Under the pieces are notes generated by a model. The model ran no database searches. It had not been told where the DNA came from and saw nothing but the letters and a program-made list of their open reading frames with translations. This document shows, piece by piece, positions 18,407 to 27,092 of a stretch of 64,000 bases of DNA. Source of the DNA: Anatilimnocola aggregata (lineage in GTDB: Bacteria; Planctomycetota; Planctomycetia; Pirellulales; Pirellulaceae); contig NZ_CP036274.1 in assembly GCF_007747655.1 (NCBI RefSeq), forward strand, positions 3,596,001 to 3,660,000. Direction: 5' to 3'. The translations under genes were made by a program, and so were the position numbers. Within the stretch, counting starts at the first letter, position 1. Every line of letters starts with the position of its first letter.

Positions 18407-19156
18407 GTGCGGCGGGCGATTCTTAGCGACATTCACGGCAACATCGAGGCACTCGATGCCGTGCTGGCCGATGTGCAGACCCAAAGCGTGGACGAAATCG
18501 CCTGCCTGGGAGATATCGTCGGCTATGGCCCCAATCCGCGGCAATGCGTCGATAAGGTGATGAACTTCGCCTGGTCGGTGCTTGGTAATCACGATCAGGG
18601 CGCGCTCTACGATCCCGAAGGTTTCAGTAGCGGGGCGGAGCGGGCCATCTTTTGGACCCGCGATCAGCTTGAGAATTCGCAGGAGGATTCGGCGGCGATT
18701 GCCCGGCGGTGGGAGTACCTGAGCGAACTCCCCCGGGTGAAACGGGACGGCAGATTGATGTTCGTGCATGGCTCGGCCCGCAATCCGCTCAGCGAATACG
18801 TCTTTCCCGAAGACATCTACAACCCGCGCAAACTGGAGCGAATCTTCGCGCTGATCGAGCGGTTCTGCTTTCAGGGGCACACGCACGTGCCGGGCGTCTT
18901 CACCGAGGATGGCAAGTTCCTTAGCCCGGGCGAAATCAACAACAAGTACACACTGGCCGGCAACAAGGCCATGTTCAATGTCGGCAGCGTCGGTCAGCCT
19001 CGTGACGGCGATCCGCGGGCCTCCTATGTGATCCAGACCGATACGCACGTCGAATTTCGCCGCGTGGCCTATCCGGTGGCTAAGACGATCGAGAAGATCA
19101 AAGCGGTTCCTGAGCTTGATCCGTTCCTCGGCGACCGATTGCGGGACGGGAAATAG
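18407..19156 (+). CDS. Calcineurin-like metallophosphoesterase (YfcE/ApaH-like)
   Basis: The GTG at 18407 is chosen because it aligns exactly with the GTG start of the paralog at 27093; GTGs at 18389 and 18395 are alternatives. The 249-residue product shows the metal-binding motifs [20 protein letters not shown] and GHTHVPGVF in the standard order, plus '[19 protein letters not shown]', the typical C-terminal block of this subfamily. Members hydrolyse phosphodiesters or dinucleotides; the substrate is not predictable. It is probably monocistronic. Confidence 0.9.
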   Translation: MRRAILSDIHGNIEALDAVLADVQTQSVDEIACLGDIVGYGPNPRQCVDKVMNFAWSVLGNHDQGALYDPEGFSSGAERAIFWTRDQLENSQEDSAAIARRWEYLSELPRVKRDGRLMFVHGSARNPLSEYVFPEDIYNPRKLERIFALIERFCFQGHTHVPGVFTEDGKFLSPGEINNKYTLAGNKAMFNVGSVGQPRDGDPRASYVIQTDTHVEFRRVAYPVAKTIEKIKAVPELDPFLGDRLRDGK

Positions 19157-19266
19157 CGGACACGCACAACGCGCTACTACGAACTCACCGCGCAATTCGT
19201 CAGTTAGCCTGGCACTCGGCACGTTAGTGCTGGAGTCGAAATTCTTAGCGGTTGAAGTGTGGACGG

Positions 19267-19512
19267 CTACTCAAGCTTGTCTCCCAGGTCCCACGACTCT
19301 GGTCTCACTCTTCGGTCGATCTGCTCCAGTGGCCAGAAGACGCGCGAACACAATTTGTTCTACCAGCGGTAGTGTTCTTCAAATTCCGCCTTGTAAAAGT
19401 GGATACCGCCCGGCACGATCAGCACCAGATAACTTCCCGCTTACAACACCGGCAGGAGCAGCAAGACGATCGCGATAATTAGGGGTGCGCGGTTCGACTT
19501 TACTCGGTTCAT
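19267..19512 (-). pseudogene. Decayed small membrane protein gene with two in-frame stops
   Basis: Read on the minus strand from ATG at 19512, the frame gives MNRVKSNRAPLIIAIVLLLL then PVL, TAA (19441-19443), AGSYLVLIVPGGIHFYKAEF, EEHYRW, TAG (19360-19362), then NKLCSRVFWPLEQIDRRVRP, ESWDLGDKLE and TAG. The continuity of a membrane segment, a short extracytoplasmic part and 'FWPLEQIDRRVRPESW' across both stops, with no frame change, points to one former gene of 81 codons. I believe small membrane proteins with this 'PLLxIDRxxRPxxW' ending are common in planctomycetes, but that is from memory. It could also be two sequencing errors. Confidence 0.6.
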
Positions 19513-19706
19513 GCTGAGCCTCGGTCAAGCCGTTCGCCCTCGTCTGCCAATTGAAGGAGAAGATGGCCTAACTGGCGGGCATCACCCCACTGCAACTCAA
19601 CTGGATCACCGTGACTATTGCTAACTTTGAGCATGATTGAGTTTGCCTGCTCGATCCAGGCGTAGGCATCGCCGTTAAAAAGCTGATGTATTTGGTTCTC
19701 GCCCAT
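19509..19706 (-). CDS. Small hypothetical protein
   Basis: The frame from ATG 19706 encodes 65 residues (MGENQIHQLFNGDAYAWIEQ...). It overlaps the start of the decayed membrane gene by 4 bp (ATGA), as in a translationally coupled pair. The composition looks like a real soluble protein, with no low-complexity bias. I recognise no family. The coupling to a degenerate downstream gene is the only context. Confidence 0.5.
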   Translation of the reverse strand: MGENQIHQLFNGDAYAWIEQANSIMLKVSNSHGDPVELQWGDARQLGHLLLQLADEGERLDRGSA

Positions 19707-19832
19707 ACTCGCCATTCTACCCGCGCACGAAAAAGCCCCGCTAGGTTCGCGGGGCAAGACTTGTTGGGCAGACGCCGGACTTGTTGCGCGAGCAGGACTT
19801 TTAGCGCACCGCCTCGAATGACGCTCAATCGG

Positions 19833-19929
19833 GTGGTGTTGAAAAAGTCCGGGGGTTTTTCAACAGAGAGGCGCGCCGCGCTCGAGAGATGCTGCATGTG
19901 GTGTTGAAAAAGTCGGCTACTTTTTCAAC
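19833..19929. repeat. Tandem GTTGAAAAA hairpins
   Basis: The 17-bp word GTGGTGTTGAAAAAGTC occurs at 19833 and 19898. Each copy begins a hairpin: 19838-19846 pairs with 19856-19864 (9 bp), and 19903-19913 pairs with 19919-19929 (11 bp, 5-nt loop). They lie upstream of both flanking genes, so they are not simple terminators. They look like a REP-type doublet. Confidence 0.8.
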
Positions 19930-20069
19930 GAGTGCGCTGAAAACGACTGCCGTAAACCTGTGAGACTGCGCTTGTCCGCTGTCGCAACTTCACGTGCCGG
20001 TCGGTGTTTCATTCTGAACCACCTCTTCCTAGGTTCTCTTTTCTTTACTGCGGGCGAACGGAGTTTCTT

Positions 20070-21635
20070 ATGCGGTTACGCATGCTGGCAGCCGGTTTGG
20101 CAGTGCTTGGTTGGCAAGGGTTCGCTCAGGCGGAGAATTGGCCGCAGTTTCGGGGGCCGACGGGGGCGGGGCTCGTGAGCGAAGAGAAGCTGACGACCGA
20201 GTGGGGGAACGAGAAGAACATTGCTTGGAAGGTGGAAGTTCCCGGCGCGGCGTGGTCGCAGCCCGTGGTGTGGGGAGACAAGATCTTCGTGACCACGGCG
20301 GTGACCGAGAATCAAACCAAGCCGAAGTCTGGTGGTGGCGGCTTTGGAGGTGGTGGGTTCGGTGGCGGTTTCGGTGGTCGTCCTGGCAGCGGCCGACCGG
20401 GTGGTTCCGGGAGCGACGCGGGCGATACCAAGAAGGGGGAGACTCCCAAGGCTGGTGACGGCGGCTCTGACAACAGCCGCGACGATGAACCTCGCCAGCC
20501 TCCGCGCGGCAGCGGGTTCGGTGGTCGTCCTGGTTCTCCGGGTTCGGGTCGTCCCGGTGGTTTTGGCGGCGGCTTTGGAGGAGGCGGCTTTGGGGGACGA
20601 GGCAGCAGTCCGCCGAATGCGGTCTATCGCTGGAAGGTGCTGTGCCTGGATCGAGCCACGGGCAAGGTGCTGTGGGAAAATCTCGCCAAGGAAGGGAAGC
20701 CCACGATCTCGATTCATAGTACGAACACCTATGCTTCGGAAACGCCGGTTACCGATGGTGAGCGGTTGTATGCCTACTTCGGGATGACCGGGCTGTTTTG
20801 CTACGACCTCGACGGCAAGCTGCTGTGGAAGAAGGATGTCGATTCCTATCCCATGATGAATGGCTGGGGCGCGGGAAGTTCGCCGGCTCTCGATGGGAAT
20901 CGCCTGTTCATTCAATGCGACAATGAAGAGAAGTCGTTCCTGGTGGCCTTTGATAAAAAGTCGGGGGACGAGTTGTGGCGCGTCTCGCGCAATGAGAAGT
21001 CGAACTGGTCGACCCCCTTCGTCTGGAAGAACAAAGAGCGGACCGAACTGGTAACCGGTGGCGGCACGAAGATGCGGTCGTACGATCCGGCCACTGGTAA
21101 GTTGCTGTGGGAACTTGGCGGCAGCGTGAGCCGGTGCTCGGCGACGCCGGTGGGTGATGCCGAACTGCTGTACGTCGGCAGCGGTGGTGGGATGGGTGGC
21201 AATGGTCCGCTCTGTGCGGTGAAGGCCGGCGCAAGTGGCGACGTCACGCCTGGCGACGATGGCACCGGCCCCGGCGTGGAATGGACCGTCGAGCGGGCTG
21301 GGCCGCCGATGGCCTCTCCCCTGCTCTATCGCGGCAATCTGTATGTCCTCGATCAGCGCGGCGGCGTGCTGAGTTGCTTTGATGCCAAGACGGGGAAGCA
21401 GCATTTCAAACAACGGCTGCCCAGTGCCAAGGGCTTTACCTCATCCCCTTGGGCCGGCGATGGAAAAGTCTTCTGCCTGGATGAAAGTGGCCAGACTTTT
21501 GTGCTGGAAGCGGGGAATGAGTTGAAGGTGCTGGCCACCAATAAGCTCGACGATATGTTCTGGTCGTCGGCCGCGATCGCCGGCGATCAATTACTGCTCC
21601 GCGGCATCGACCGGTTATATTGCATCAAGCAGTAG
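20070..21635 (+). CDS. Secreted PQQ-like beta-propeller protein with Gly-rich insert
   Basis: The ATG at 20070 follows GGAG and gives a signal peptide (MRLRMLAAGLAVLGWQGFAQ); the upstream frame from 20004 is not needed. The 521-residue protein starts with 'AENWPQFRGPTGAGLVSEEK', the usual opening of planctomycete PQQ-propeller proteins, then blades with 'DLDGKLLWKKDVDSYP', 'DKKSGDELWRVSRNEKSNWS' and 'DPATGKLLWELGG'. A ~100-residue insert (about 88-188) is almost only Gly, Phe, Arg, Pro and Ser (GGFGGGGFGG, GSGRPGG) and splits the first blades. The protein is BamB-like in fold, and no quinone-enzyme residues could be verified. Confidence 0.85.
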   Translation: MRLRMLAAGLAVLGWQGFAQAENWPQFRGPTGAGLVSEEKLTTEWGNEKNIAWKVEVPGAAWSQPVVWGDKIFVTTAVTENQTKPKSGGGGFGGGGFGGGFGGRPGSGRPGGSGSDAGDTKKGETPKAGDGGSDNSRDDEPRQPPRGSGFGGRPGSPGSGRPGGFGGGFGGGGFGGRGSSPPNAVYRWKVLCLDRATGKVLWENLAKEGKPTISIHSTNTYASETPVTDGERLYAYFGMTGLFCYDLDGKLLWKKDVDSYPMMNGWGAGSSPALDGNRLFIQCDNEEKSFLVAFDKKSGDELWRVSRNEKSNWSTPFVWKNKERTELVTGGGTKMRSYDPATGKLLWELGGSVSRCSATPVGDAELLYVGSGGGMGGNGPLCAVKAGASGDVTPGDDGTGPGVEWTVERAGPPMASPLLYRGNLYVLDQRGGVLSCFDAKTGKQHFKQRLPSAKGFTSSPWAGDGKVFCLDESGQTFVLEAGNELKVLATNKLDDMFWSSAAIAGDQLLLRGIDRLYCIKQ

Positions 21636-21849
21636 AGTTCGTATTTATTGCCCGATTTTGATTGACTCAATTCGCAGCGGGAATAGCCCTATCAGAGCTT
21701 CCCGCGAACGCGAATAATGCCTACTATCTGCTCGGCCAAAAGTTTGACGAAACTTGGGGTGAGAAGTTACGATAGGCAGGTGTCGCGGGGAGTTCTGCGG
21801 CCTGCCACGTTGATTGAGTTTCTGATCGCAAATCAAAAGGGCTGTGGTA

Positions 21850-22971
21850 ATGGGCTATCCCTATGGACAGCCAGGTAGTGATCCGTTTGCTCCAGGTCCT
21901 GGACCGCAGCGATCGGGCTTGAATCTCAAGGTCCCGCTGCTAATTAGCGGCATCATCCTGGGATTGGTACTGCTGTTTGTTGCCGGCGTGATAGCCCTGG
22001 GCGTGGGTGCATTCGCGCTGCTTAAGTCAGCGGAAAAGCAAAAAGTAGAGCCAGGGGCCGAAGCGTTTGCGGATTATCTAAAAAAGCAACAAGCGTTGCC
22101 GCCGGGTGAGCGAGAGATATTTGGTCGGACGAATCGGCCTTACAAGTTTGTGTCGGTGACAGTTAAGCCCTTTGTGCCACCCGAGGCTCCACCCCCAAGC
22201 CTCCCCAGTACTCAGCCCAGTCCACCCCCCAGTTTTCAACCCGTAACGCCTAGCTTTCAGCCGGCGCCCACTCCCAATTTCCAGCCCGCGCCGGTACCCA
22301 GTTTCGAACCAGCACCCAGTTTTCAGCCTGTCGCTCCTTCGTTTACACCGGTTCCGATTCCGCAACCGGGCGCTAACCCAGTTGCTGGTGGGAACGAAGA
22401 AAATGCTCCTCCTCCCGGTTTTCCAGCGACGGATGTTTCGCAATTTAAGCCAAGAGATTTGGTTTACGTCTTCTCTGACAAGAAGTGGTATCCGGCCGTC
22501 GTGATGCTCAAACGCGGGATTCTGACCAGAATCCGCTATTCCACGAACGGCGTGATGGAAGTGGTTTCGCTGGATCGCATTCGGCTCGAAAAGGATCCTC
22601 ACGTGCAGGTTGCTGCTTCCGGTTTGCCATCGGCTCTAAAACCGCTGACACCCAAGCCCGGCGAGACCAAGGAGAGTGGCGAGTCTGAAGATGACTCGCT
22701 CTTTGTTGCCAAGCCTAGCGATGAGCGGCTTGAACCGACCACTTCGACGCCCGCTGCGAATCCCGCTATCCCGGCGGCATTGAAGCCGGTAAGCGAAGCA
22801 AAAATCCGCGAATGGACGGATGCCACGGGACAGCACAAGATCAAAGCGGAACTAATCGATTTCGAATTCGATCACGTGCAACTGCGTCGCACCGACGGCA
22901 AGGTCATCAACATGCCAATTTCGATGCTCTGTGCGGACGATCAGGCGATCGTCCGCGAGAAGTATCCTTAG
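21850..22971 (+). CDS. Membrane-anchored SHD1-domain protein
   Basis: The ATG at 21850 is preferred over GTG 21844. In the 373-residue protein a cytoplasmic N-terminus rich in Gly/Pro is followed by one transmembrane helix (about 29-58). A Pro-rich linker with imperfect SFQPAP repeats (about 110-180) comes next, then a Tudor/KOW-like segment 'RDLVYVFSDKKWYPAVVML' with 'VVSLDRIRLEKD'. The C-terminus is an SHD1 domain, 'IREWTDATGQHKIKAELIDF' to 'LCADDQAIVREKYP'. SHD1 was named from yeast Sla1 and is frequent in planctomycetes. Its stop overlaps that of the convergent DUF4190 gene by a few bases. Confidence 0.82.
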   Translation: MGYPYGQPGSDPFAPGPGPQRSGLNLKVPLLISGIILGLVLLFVAGVIALGVGAFALLKSAEKQKVEPGAEAFADYLKKQQALPPGEREIFGRTNRPYKFVSVTVKPFVPPEAPPPSLPSTQPSPPPSFQPVTPSFQPAPTPNFQPAPVPSFEPAPSFQPVAPSFTPVPIPQPGANPVAGGNEENAPPPGFPATDVSQFKPRDLVYVFSDKKWYPAVVMLKRGILTRIRYSTNGVMEVVSLDRIRLEKDPHVQVAASGLPSALKPLTPKPGETKESGESEDDSLFVAKPSDERLEPTTSTPAANPAIPAALKPVSEAKIREWTDATGQHKIKAELIDFEFDHVQLRRTDGKVINMPISMLCADDQAIVREKYP

Positions 22972-23303
22972 GCTGAGATGACTCCTACAACGATGATTGC
23001 AATCATCGCAATTGCGCCGATGGTAGAGATCACGCCGCAGATGATGCCAATCCAGGCATGAACGGAGCCTTTTACTTCGGGCTCCCGCGCTCGCTTCTGC
23101 AAGCCCATGACTCCCAGCACGACCGCCACGATGCCGATTGGCAGTCCGAAGAAGCAGCACAACATCGACACAATGCCGATGTAGTACGCCAGCAGCGCCG
23201 GCATGTTCTTATAAGGAATCAGGCCGCCTGTGGAATCTCCTTGGCCGTGCCCTGCAGAGCGTGGTTCCGACGGATGCTGGGGTGATTCGAAGGGATTCGA
23301 CAT
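22968..23303 (-). CDS. DUF4190 family membrane protein
   Basis: The ATG at 23303 gives MSNPFESPQHPSEPRSAGHG, a typical planctomycete 'NPFxSP' opening. The 111-residue protein has two main hydrophobic segments, 'YYIGIVSMLCCFFGLPIGIV' plus 'AVVLGVMG' and 'HAWIGIICGVISTIGAIAMI' plus 'AIIVVGVI', joined by a charged loop (LQKRAREPEVKGS), as in DUF4190. It is an inner-membrane protein of unknown role. It lies 10 bp downstream of the large secreted-protein gene on the same strand, so co-transcription is likely only if that gene reads through. Confidence 0.75.
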   Translation of the reverse strand: MSNPFESPQHPSEPRSAGHGQGDSTGGLIPYKNMPALLAYYIGIVSMLCCFFGLPIGIVAVVLGVMGLQKRAREPEVKGSVHAWIGIICGVISTIGAIAMIAIIVVGVISA

Positions 23304-23313
23304 GGAGAACAAT

Positions 23314-24999
23314 TCACTTTTGCTTAAGGCCGCGGGTCTCGTTGTTTAAGTAGTCCTCAAATTTGGTCGTGACCTGGAATATCTCCAGTAGCAGCGTCGC
23401 TTTCTCTTGTTCGAGTCGATAAATATTTCCCTCCTCGATGGGAAAATATTGGTAGTCGAACTCAGTGGGTTGGGAATCGACTTCGAACGCGACCTTCTGC
23501 TCCCGAAAACTCTCGGCTGGTAGGAGTGGAACGTGCTTAGTCTCGACTTTTTGCATCTTCTCCAAAGTTCCTTGACCTAAATCTTGCACCTTCCATTTGC
23601 CGGGCCCCGCAGAGAAGAACAGCCTGTGCTTCTCATCGCGGTACAAACCCGACAAAGACATTTCAGGCATTTTCACCAAATCAATCCCGACAAACTGGTT
23701 AAACAGGCCACCTTGAAGTGGTCCCAGGTAACTCATCTGGTTGGTGACGTAATTCGCGACTCCCGAGGTGACGTGTTCGCCGCGTTTGGGATTTAAGTGA
23801 TCGGGACCATGGTAACTATAGCGAGCCACTACGAACGTCAAAGGAGGCATATCGATCGGCTTGGCGTCAACAACTTGTCCAGCACGCAAGGTGTAGTTTT
23901 CGAAGTATGCATCACGTCCTGGAGCGTAAATTCCTACCACGTAGCTGCCCGGCGCGAGTTGGTAACTGAAGTCAGCAGGAAGTGGAATCGGACTGCGATA
24001 GGAATAGGTGAAGAGTTGATCGATCACTTTCTGTTCGGTACTATCGCTTGGTAGTTCGTTGATTGGAACGAGTCTCAGGTCGAAAAAGAATTCTCCTTTG
24101 GTGCCAAGTGCTTCTCGCAGTGGCTTGCTAAATGAGAACTTCAGCGTGGCTAATTCTTCTGGCTTTGGTGGCATGAGTTTCACATCGCCGAGCACCAAGG
24201 GGCCATCTCCTGCAGCCAAGGGTAACTGCAAGGGCATGAAGTTTTCTAATTGCACACCGATAATTTCTTCCTCCGCGGGAGAAAAGTTTGTCACGAGATA
24301 GCCGCTTTCGTCGATGACAGTCGACCACCGTGTGGTTTTAATGTCCGCAATTTTCCCATTTCCCTTGATAATTAAGCGCGCCAGGAGCAATCGTTGCGAG
24401 GACTTTTTTCGGTGGTATTCATGTTGCTGCAAAGTGCCAAATAGTGATTCTGCGCGATTGGGATCGTACTTCACGACATGTGCCAAGACTGCGTCAACCT
24501 TGTTTCCAAGTGCGGCAGGCTCAGGCAAAAACGTCATCTGCGACGTGCAGAGAGTCCCGAACTGTCTGGCGATTTTCTGGCCTGGCAAGTCGATCGGAAG
24601 GTCGTACAGGTTGGCGTAAATATAAAAAACTCCTCGCTTGCCGATCAATTCTGAGGCCTTGTTTGCATTTTCAGGCCCCTGCGGCGAGTTGCGAGTTTTC
24701 AATAGATCGACGTACGTGAGATACACTTCCTGCTTACGTTTGGTTGGTTCGAAGATCAGGTTGAGCGAGTTAAACTTAGCGTCGAACGAATGCACAGTTG
24801 CATAGTAGAAGCCATTTCGCACCGGGTAGGGCGATGCTTTGGCATGGGAAACTCGAGATCCACCAGCGGTGGCAGTCCGTTCAGAAGCAGATTGATACGG
24901 CCGTCGAGTTGGTTGTCGCAACTGCTGGGCATCGGCATTCGCCGCTGCCAAGAGGAGTGCGAAGCTAGAGACCAACAGCGGCTGCCAAGAGCGAATCAT
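23314..24999 (-). CDS. Large secreted protein of unknown function
   Basis: The start at ATG 24999 gives a signal peptide (MIRSWQPLLVSSFALLLAAA, then NADAQ). The 561-residue mature part has no membrane helix and no motif I can name. There are beta-rich stretches ('FSYQLAPGSYVVGIYAPGRD' and 'YFENYTLRAGQVVDAKPIDM') that resemble carboxypeptidase-regulatory or Ig-like modules. The frame is continuous with normal composition. It sits just upstream of the DUF4190 gene on the same strand. Confidence 0.75.
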   Translation of the reverse strand: MIRSWQPLLVSSFALLLAAANADAQQLRQPTRRPYQSASERTATAGGSRVSHAKASPYPVRNGFYYATVHSFDAKFNSLNLIFEPTKRKQEVYLTYVDLLKTRNSPQGPENANKASELIGKRGVFYIYANLYDLPIDLPGQKIARQFGTLCTSQMTFLPEPAALGNKVDAVLAHVVKYDPNRAESLFGTLQQHEYHRKKSSQRLLLARLIIKGNGKIADIKTTRWSTVIDESGYLVTNFSPAEEEIIGVQLENFMPLQLPLAAGDGPLVLGDVKLMPPKPEELATLKFSFSKPLREALGTKGEFFFDLRLVPINELPSDSTEQKVIDQLFTYSYRSPIPLPADFSYQLAPGSYVVGIYAPGRDAYFENYTLRAGQVVDAKPIDMPPLTFVVARYSYHGPDHLNPKRGEHVTSGVANYVTNQMSYLGPLQGGLFNQFVGIDLVKMPEMSLSGLYRDEKHRLFFSAGPGKWKVQDLGQGTLEKMQKVETKHVPLLPAESFREQKVAFEVDSQPTEFDYQYFPIEEGNIYRLEQEKATLLLEIFQVTTKFEDYLNNETRGLKQK

Positions 25000-25108
25000 G
25001 ACGTGTCCCTCGCCTCGGTGCATGACCACTGGATTGCGTGCGGAACACGTCGGATTCTACGGTTTGGTCAAAGAGGACTCAAACCGATTGCAGATGTTTT
25101 TCAGCACA

Positions 25109-25462
25109 TCAGATTTCTGCCCCGCCGCTGCCCATGGATGAATGACGCTTCGCATCGCGCAGTTTTTCAATGCGGCTGTCGAGCGTGATGATCATGGAAT
25201 CGAGCGCGGCGGCGAGGGCTTCTTCGACGGTGGGAGAGTTCTTGGTGACGGCAATGGGGTCAAGCCCCGACCAGCGCGCTTCGACCGTACATTGCTTGTC
25301 GACTTCCGACTTTTTGTGACTATTTACATCCGACAAAAAGACTTCTACGCGTGTCAGTTGCGGCTGAAAGCGACCGAGCGAGGAATCGACTTCATTGCGG
25401 ACCCAATCTTGCAGCGAAGTCTTGCCTTCGATGTGGTTGTCGGTATTCACTTGAATGAGCAT
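25109..25462 (-). CDS. HPF/RaiA-like ribosome-associated protein
   Basis: The start is taken at ATG 25462, which has AGGAG 9 bp upstream. The 117-residue protein has the beta-alpha-beta-beta-beta-alpha pattern of ribosome hibernation factors. The N-terminus is MLIQVNTDNHIEGKTSLQDW, followed by 'LTRVEVFLSDVNSHKKSEVD' and 'CTVEARWSGLDPIAVTKNSP' and a final helix 'DSRIEKLRDAKR'. The family sits at the 30S decoding centre in stress or stationary phase. This version lacks the long C-terminal dimerisation domain and 'GLDPIAV' replaces the usual 'G..l.a' element, so it is probably a sigma-54-modulation/YfiA-related short form. Confidence 0.78.
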   Translation of the reverse strand: MLIQVNTDNHIEGKTSLQDWVRNEVDSSLGRFQPQLTRVEVFLSDVNSHKKSEVDKQCTVEARWSGLDPIAVTKNSPTVEEALAAALDSMIITLDSRIEKLRDAKRHSSMGSGGAEI

Positions 25463-25548
25463 TGAGTTACTCCTGGTGTCAGGGAGAGAGGGAGTCAGAG
25501 AGAGGAATTGTCCGGACAATGTCAATCTTTGGTTGCCGGACGTAAGGT

Positions 25549-25986
25549 TTAGCTGCCTGTACTTTCATCAAGCACTTCTTCGGACACGTAAATCGGCAGC
25601 GGAGGTTCGCAAGCGAAGGCGACCGCGATGGCATCGCTGGGGCGAGAATCAATTTCGATGATCTCACCCTCTTTGCGCACTCGCACGCGGGCAAAGTAGA
25701 TGTGGTCCTTCAACTCGCTGATGACGATGCTATCGAGTTCGCCACCCATCGACTCGATTGCCCCGACCAGCAGTTCGTGCGTCCGTGGGCGCGGTGAGCG
25801 AATGCGCTTCACGCCGCTGTTGATGGCCTGCGCTTCGAACAGGCCGATCAGAATGGGAAACTGGCGATCCCCTTCGACTTCTTTCAGATAAATCAACTGC
25901 TGTTCGTTGATCTCGCTGATGATGATCCTCGACAACTGCATTTGCACGGGCATGAGCGGGCATCCGACGGAACTGGGCGTTGGCAT
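25549..25986 (-). CDS. Bifunctional nuclease (BFN/DUF151) family protein
   Basis: The 145-residue product is a one-domain BFN protein. Key blocks are 'VEGDRQFPILIGLFEAQAIN', 'PRTHELLVGAIESMGGELDS', 'VISELKDHIYFARVRV' and 'EIDSRPSDAIAVAFACEPPL', which contains the conserved SRPSDAIA motif. The start may be ATG 25986 or ATG 25953. Some members have DNase/RNase activity; most are uncharacterised. It lies close upstream of the HPF-like gene on the same strand (about 86 bp), so the two may be co-transcribed. Confidence 0.92.
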   Translation of the reverse strand: MPTPSSVGCPLMPVQMQLSRIIISEINEQQLIYLKEVEGDRQFPILIGLFEAQAINSGVKRIRSPRPRTHELLVGAIESMGGELDSIVISELKDHIYFARVRVRKEGEIIEIDSRPSDAIAVAFACEPPLPIYVSEEVLDESTGS

Positions 25987-26084
25987 GTGAGCGTGAGGTT
26001 TATTTTAACATGAGCCGCGGCGCGCAAGGGGGCCGATCAAGTGCAGATTGAAGAATGGAAGGTACGGCCAAGGTCTATAGACAC

Positions 26085-26792
26085 TTAGGCGTCGATCGCT
26101 TTAGCCGCAGGCTTCTTCTCTTCCGCATAACTGACCCGCATGTAGTGTGGCGCCAGAGTCCACAACTCGTCGGGTTGGTTTGCTGCGAAGGCCTGGAGGG
26201 CGAGCAGTCCGATCGTCGCTGCCTGCGGGTGCCAATGTTGCGGGTCGACCACTGAAGTGCCCGCGGGTAGGGATTCCCGCAGTTTGTTTAGCGCGGGCCC
26301 TGAAACGGCGACGCTGGAAACGGGATTTGCGGTCAGCGATTGCAGCCAATCGGTGGCGGTGACAATTATGTCTGTTCCCTGCCGCTCCCATTGAGCTTGG
26401 GGAGTGACCCGCTGCAACGTCGCCAGAAACAACTCCTTTCGCTGAGCATCAAGGACGACATGTAACGCTAAGTCCTCGGTTTTTGCTTGAAACGCGATTG
26501 CGGTGAGCGTGTTCACGCCGATTAGCCTCGCTCCCCAAGCAAAAGCCAGGGTCTTGGCCGTCGTGATGCCGACCCTTAAACCGGTGAACGAACCCGGGCC
26601 GCTGGCCACCGCCACCAAGTGGATTGGCGGCTTACCTGCCCCTTGCCACAGCTGGTTGATCGCCGTGGCGAGGGTGCGGGCCGAGCGCGAATCGGCAGGA
26701 AGTTGTTGCTCGGCCACAACTTCAGTTCCCTGTAACAACGCGACCGATCCAGCCGTTGCCACCGTTTCGAGCGCTAGGGTCCACACCGTCAT
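26085..26792 (-). CDS. tsaB: tRNA threonylcarbamoyladenosine biosynthesis protein TsaB
   Basis: The start is taken at ATG 26792 (MTVWTLALETVATAGSVALL). The 235-residue protein is an ASKHA-fold TsaB. The hallmark 'VASGPGSFTGLRVGITTAKT' is intact, followed by 'LAFAWGARLIGVNTLTAIAF' and 'VVLDAQRKELFLATL'. TsaB acts with TsaD and TsaE to attach threonylcarbamoyl to A37 of ANN-decoding tRNAs; it is the non-catalytic partner. The other tsa genes are not in the window. It appears to be monocistronic. Confidence 0.95.
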   Translation of the reverse strand: MTVWTLALETVATAGSVALLQGTEVVAEQQLPADSRSARTLATAINQLWQGAGKPPIHLVAVASGPGSFTGLRVGITTAKTLAFAWGARLIGVNTLTAIAFQAKTEDLALHVVLDAQRKELFLATLQRVTPQAQWERQGTDIIVTATDWLQSLTANPVSSVAVSGPALNKLRESLPAGTSVVDPQHWHPQAATIGLLALQAFAANQPDELWTLAPHYMRVSYAEEKKPAAKAIDA

Positions 26793-27092
26793 TCGAGGGG
26801 GCTTTCGATAAAATCTAGGGAAATCAAGCAACCGCGAGAGAAGGGGAAGCGATAATTGATATAGGCCCTGCGCCAAAATGACCAGCGGGTCGAAAAACCG
26901 CTAAGTCACGTCTCGCAGGAGCTGCTCAAGTTTCGCCGATATTGACCAAAGTCCAACGTAGTCTTAGACTTGCTGGCGCGTTGATCAGTGTGAGCAGGCG
27001 GCTGATCGCAGCTGCTGTCCGTCCTCATTCGCTCCGCACAGGCACAGCGGAAAGAATAGAAACCATCGTCAGGCTCGGAAAGGTTCACCCGC
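26793..27092. other. Divergent intergenic region without recognised genes
   Basis: This 300-bp space lies between the start of tsaB (minus) and the start of the second phosphoesterase (plus). It must contain both promoters. Short open frames across it have atypical composition. I see no tRNA, long repeat or hairpin that I can support. Confidence 0.5.

Noticed and set aside
20076-21413. Long minus-strand frame (445 residues) opposite the PQQ-propeller gene
   Set aside because: It is a shadow of a high-GC gene; its Arg/Ala/Thr-rich text has no domain logic.
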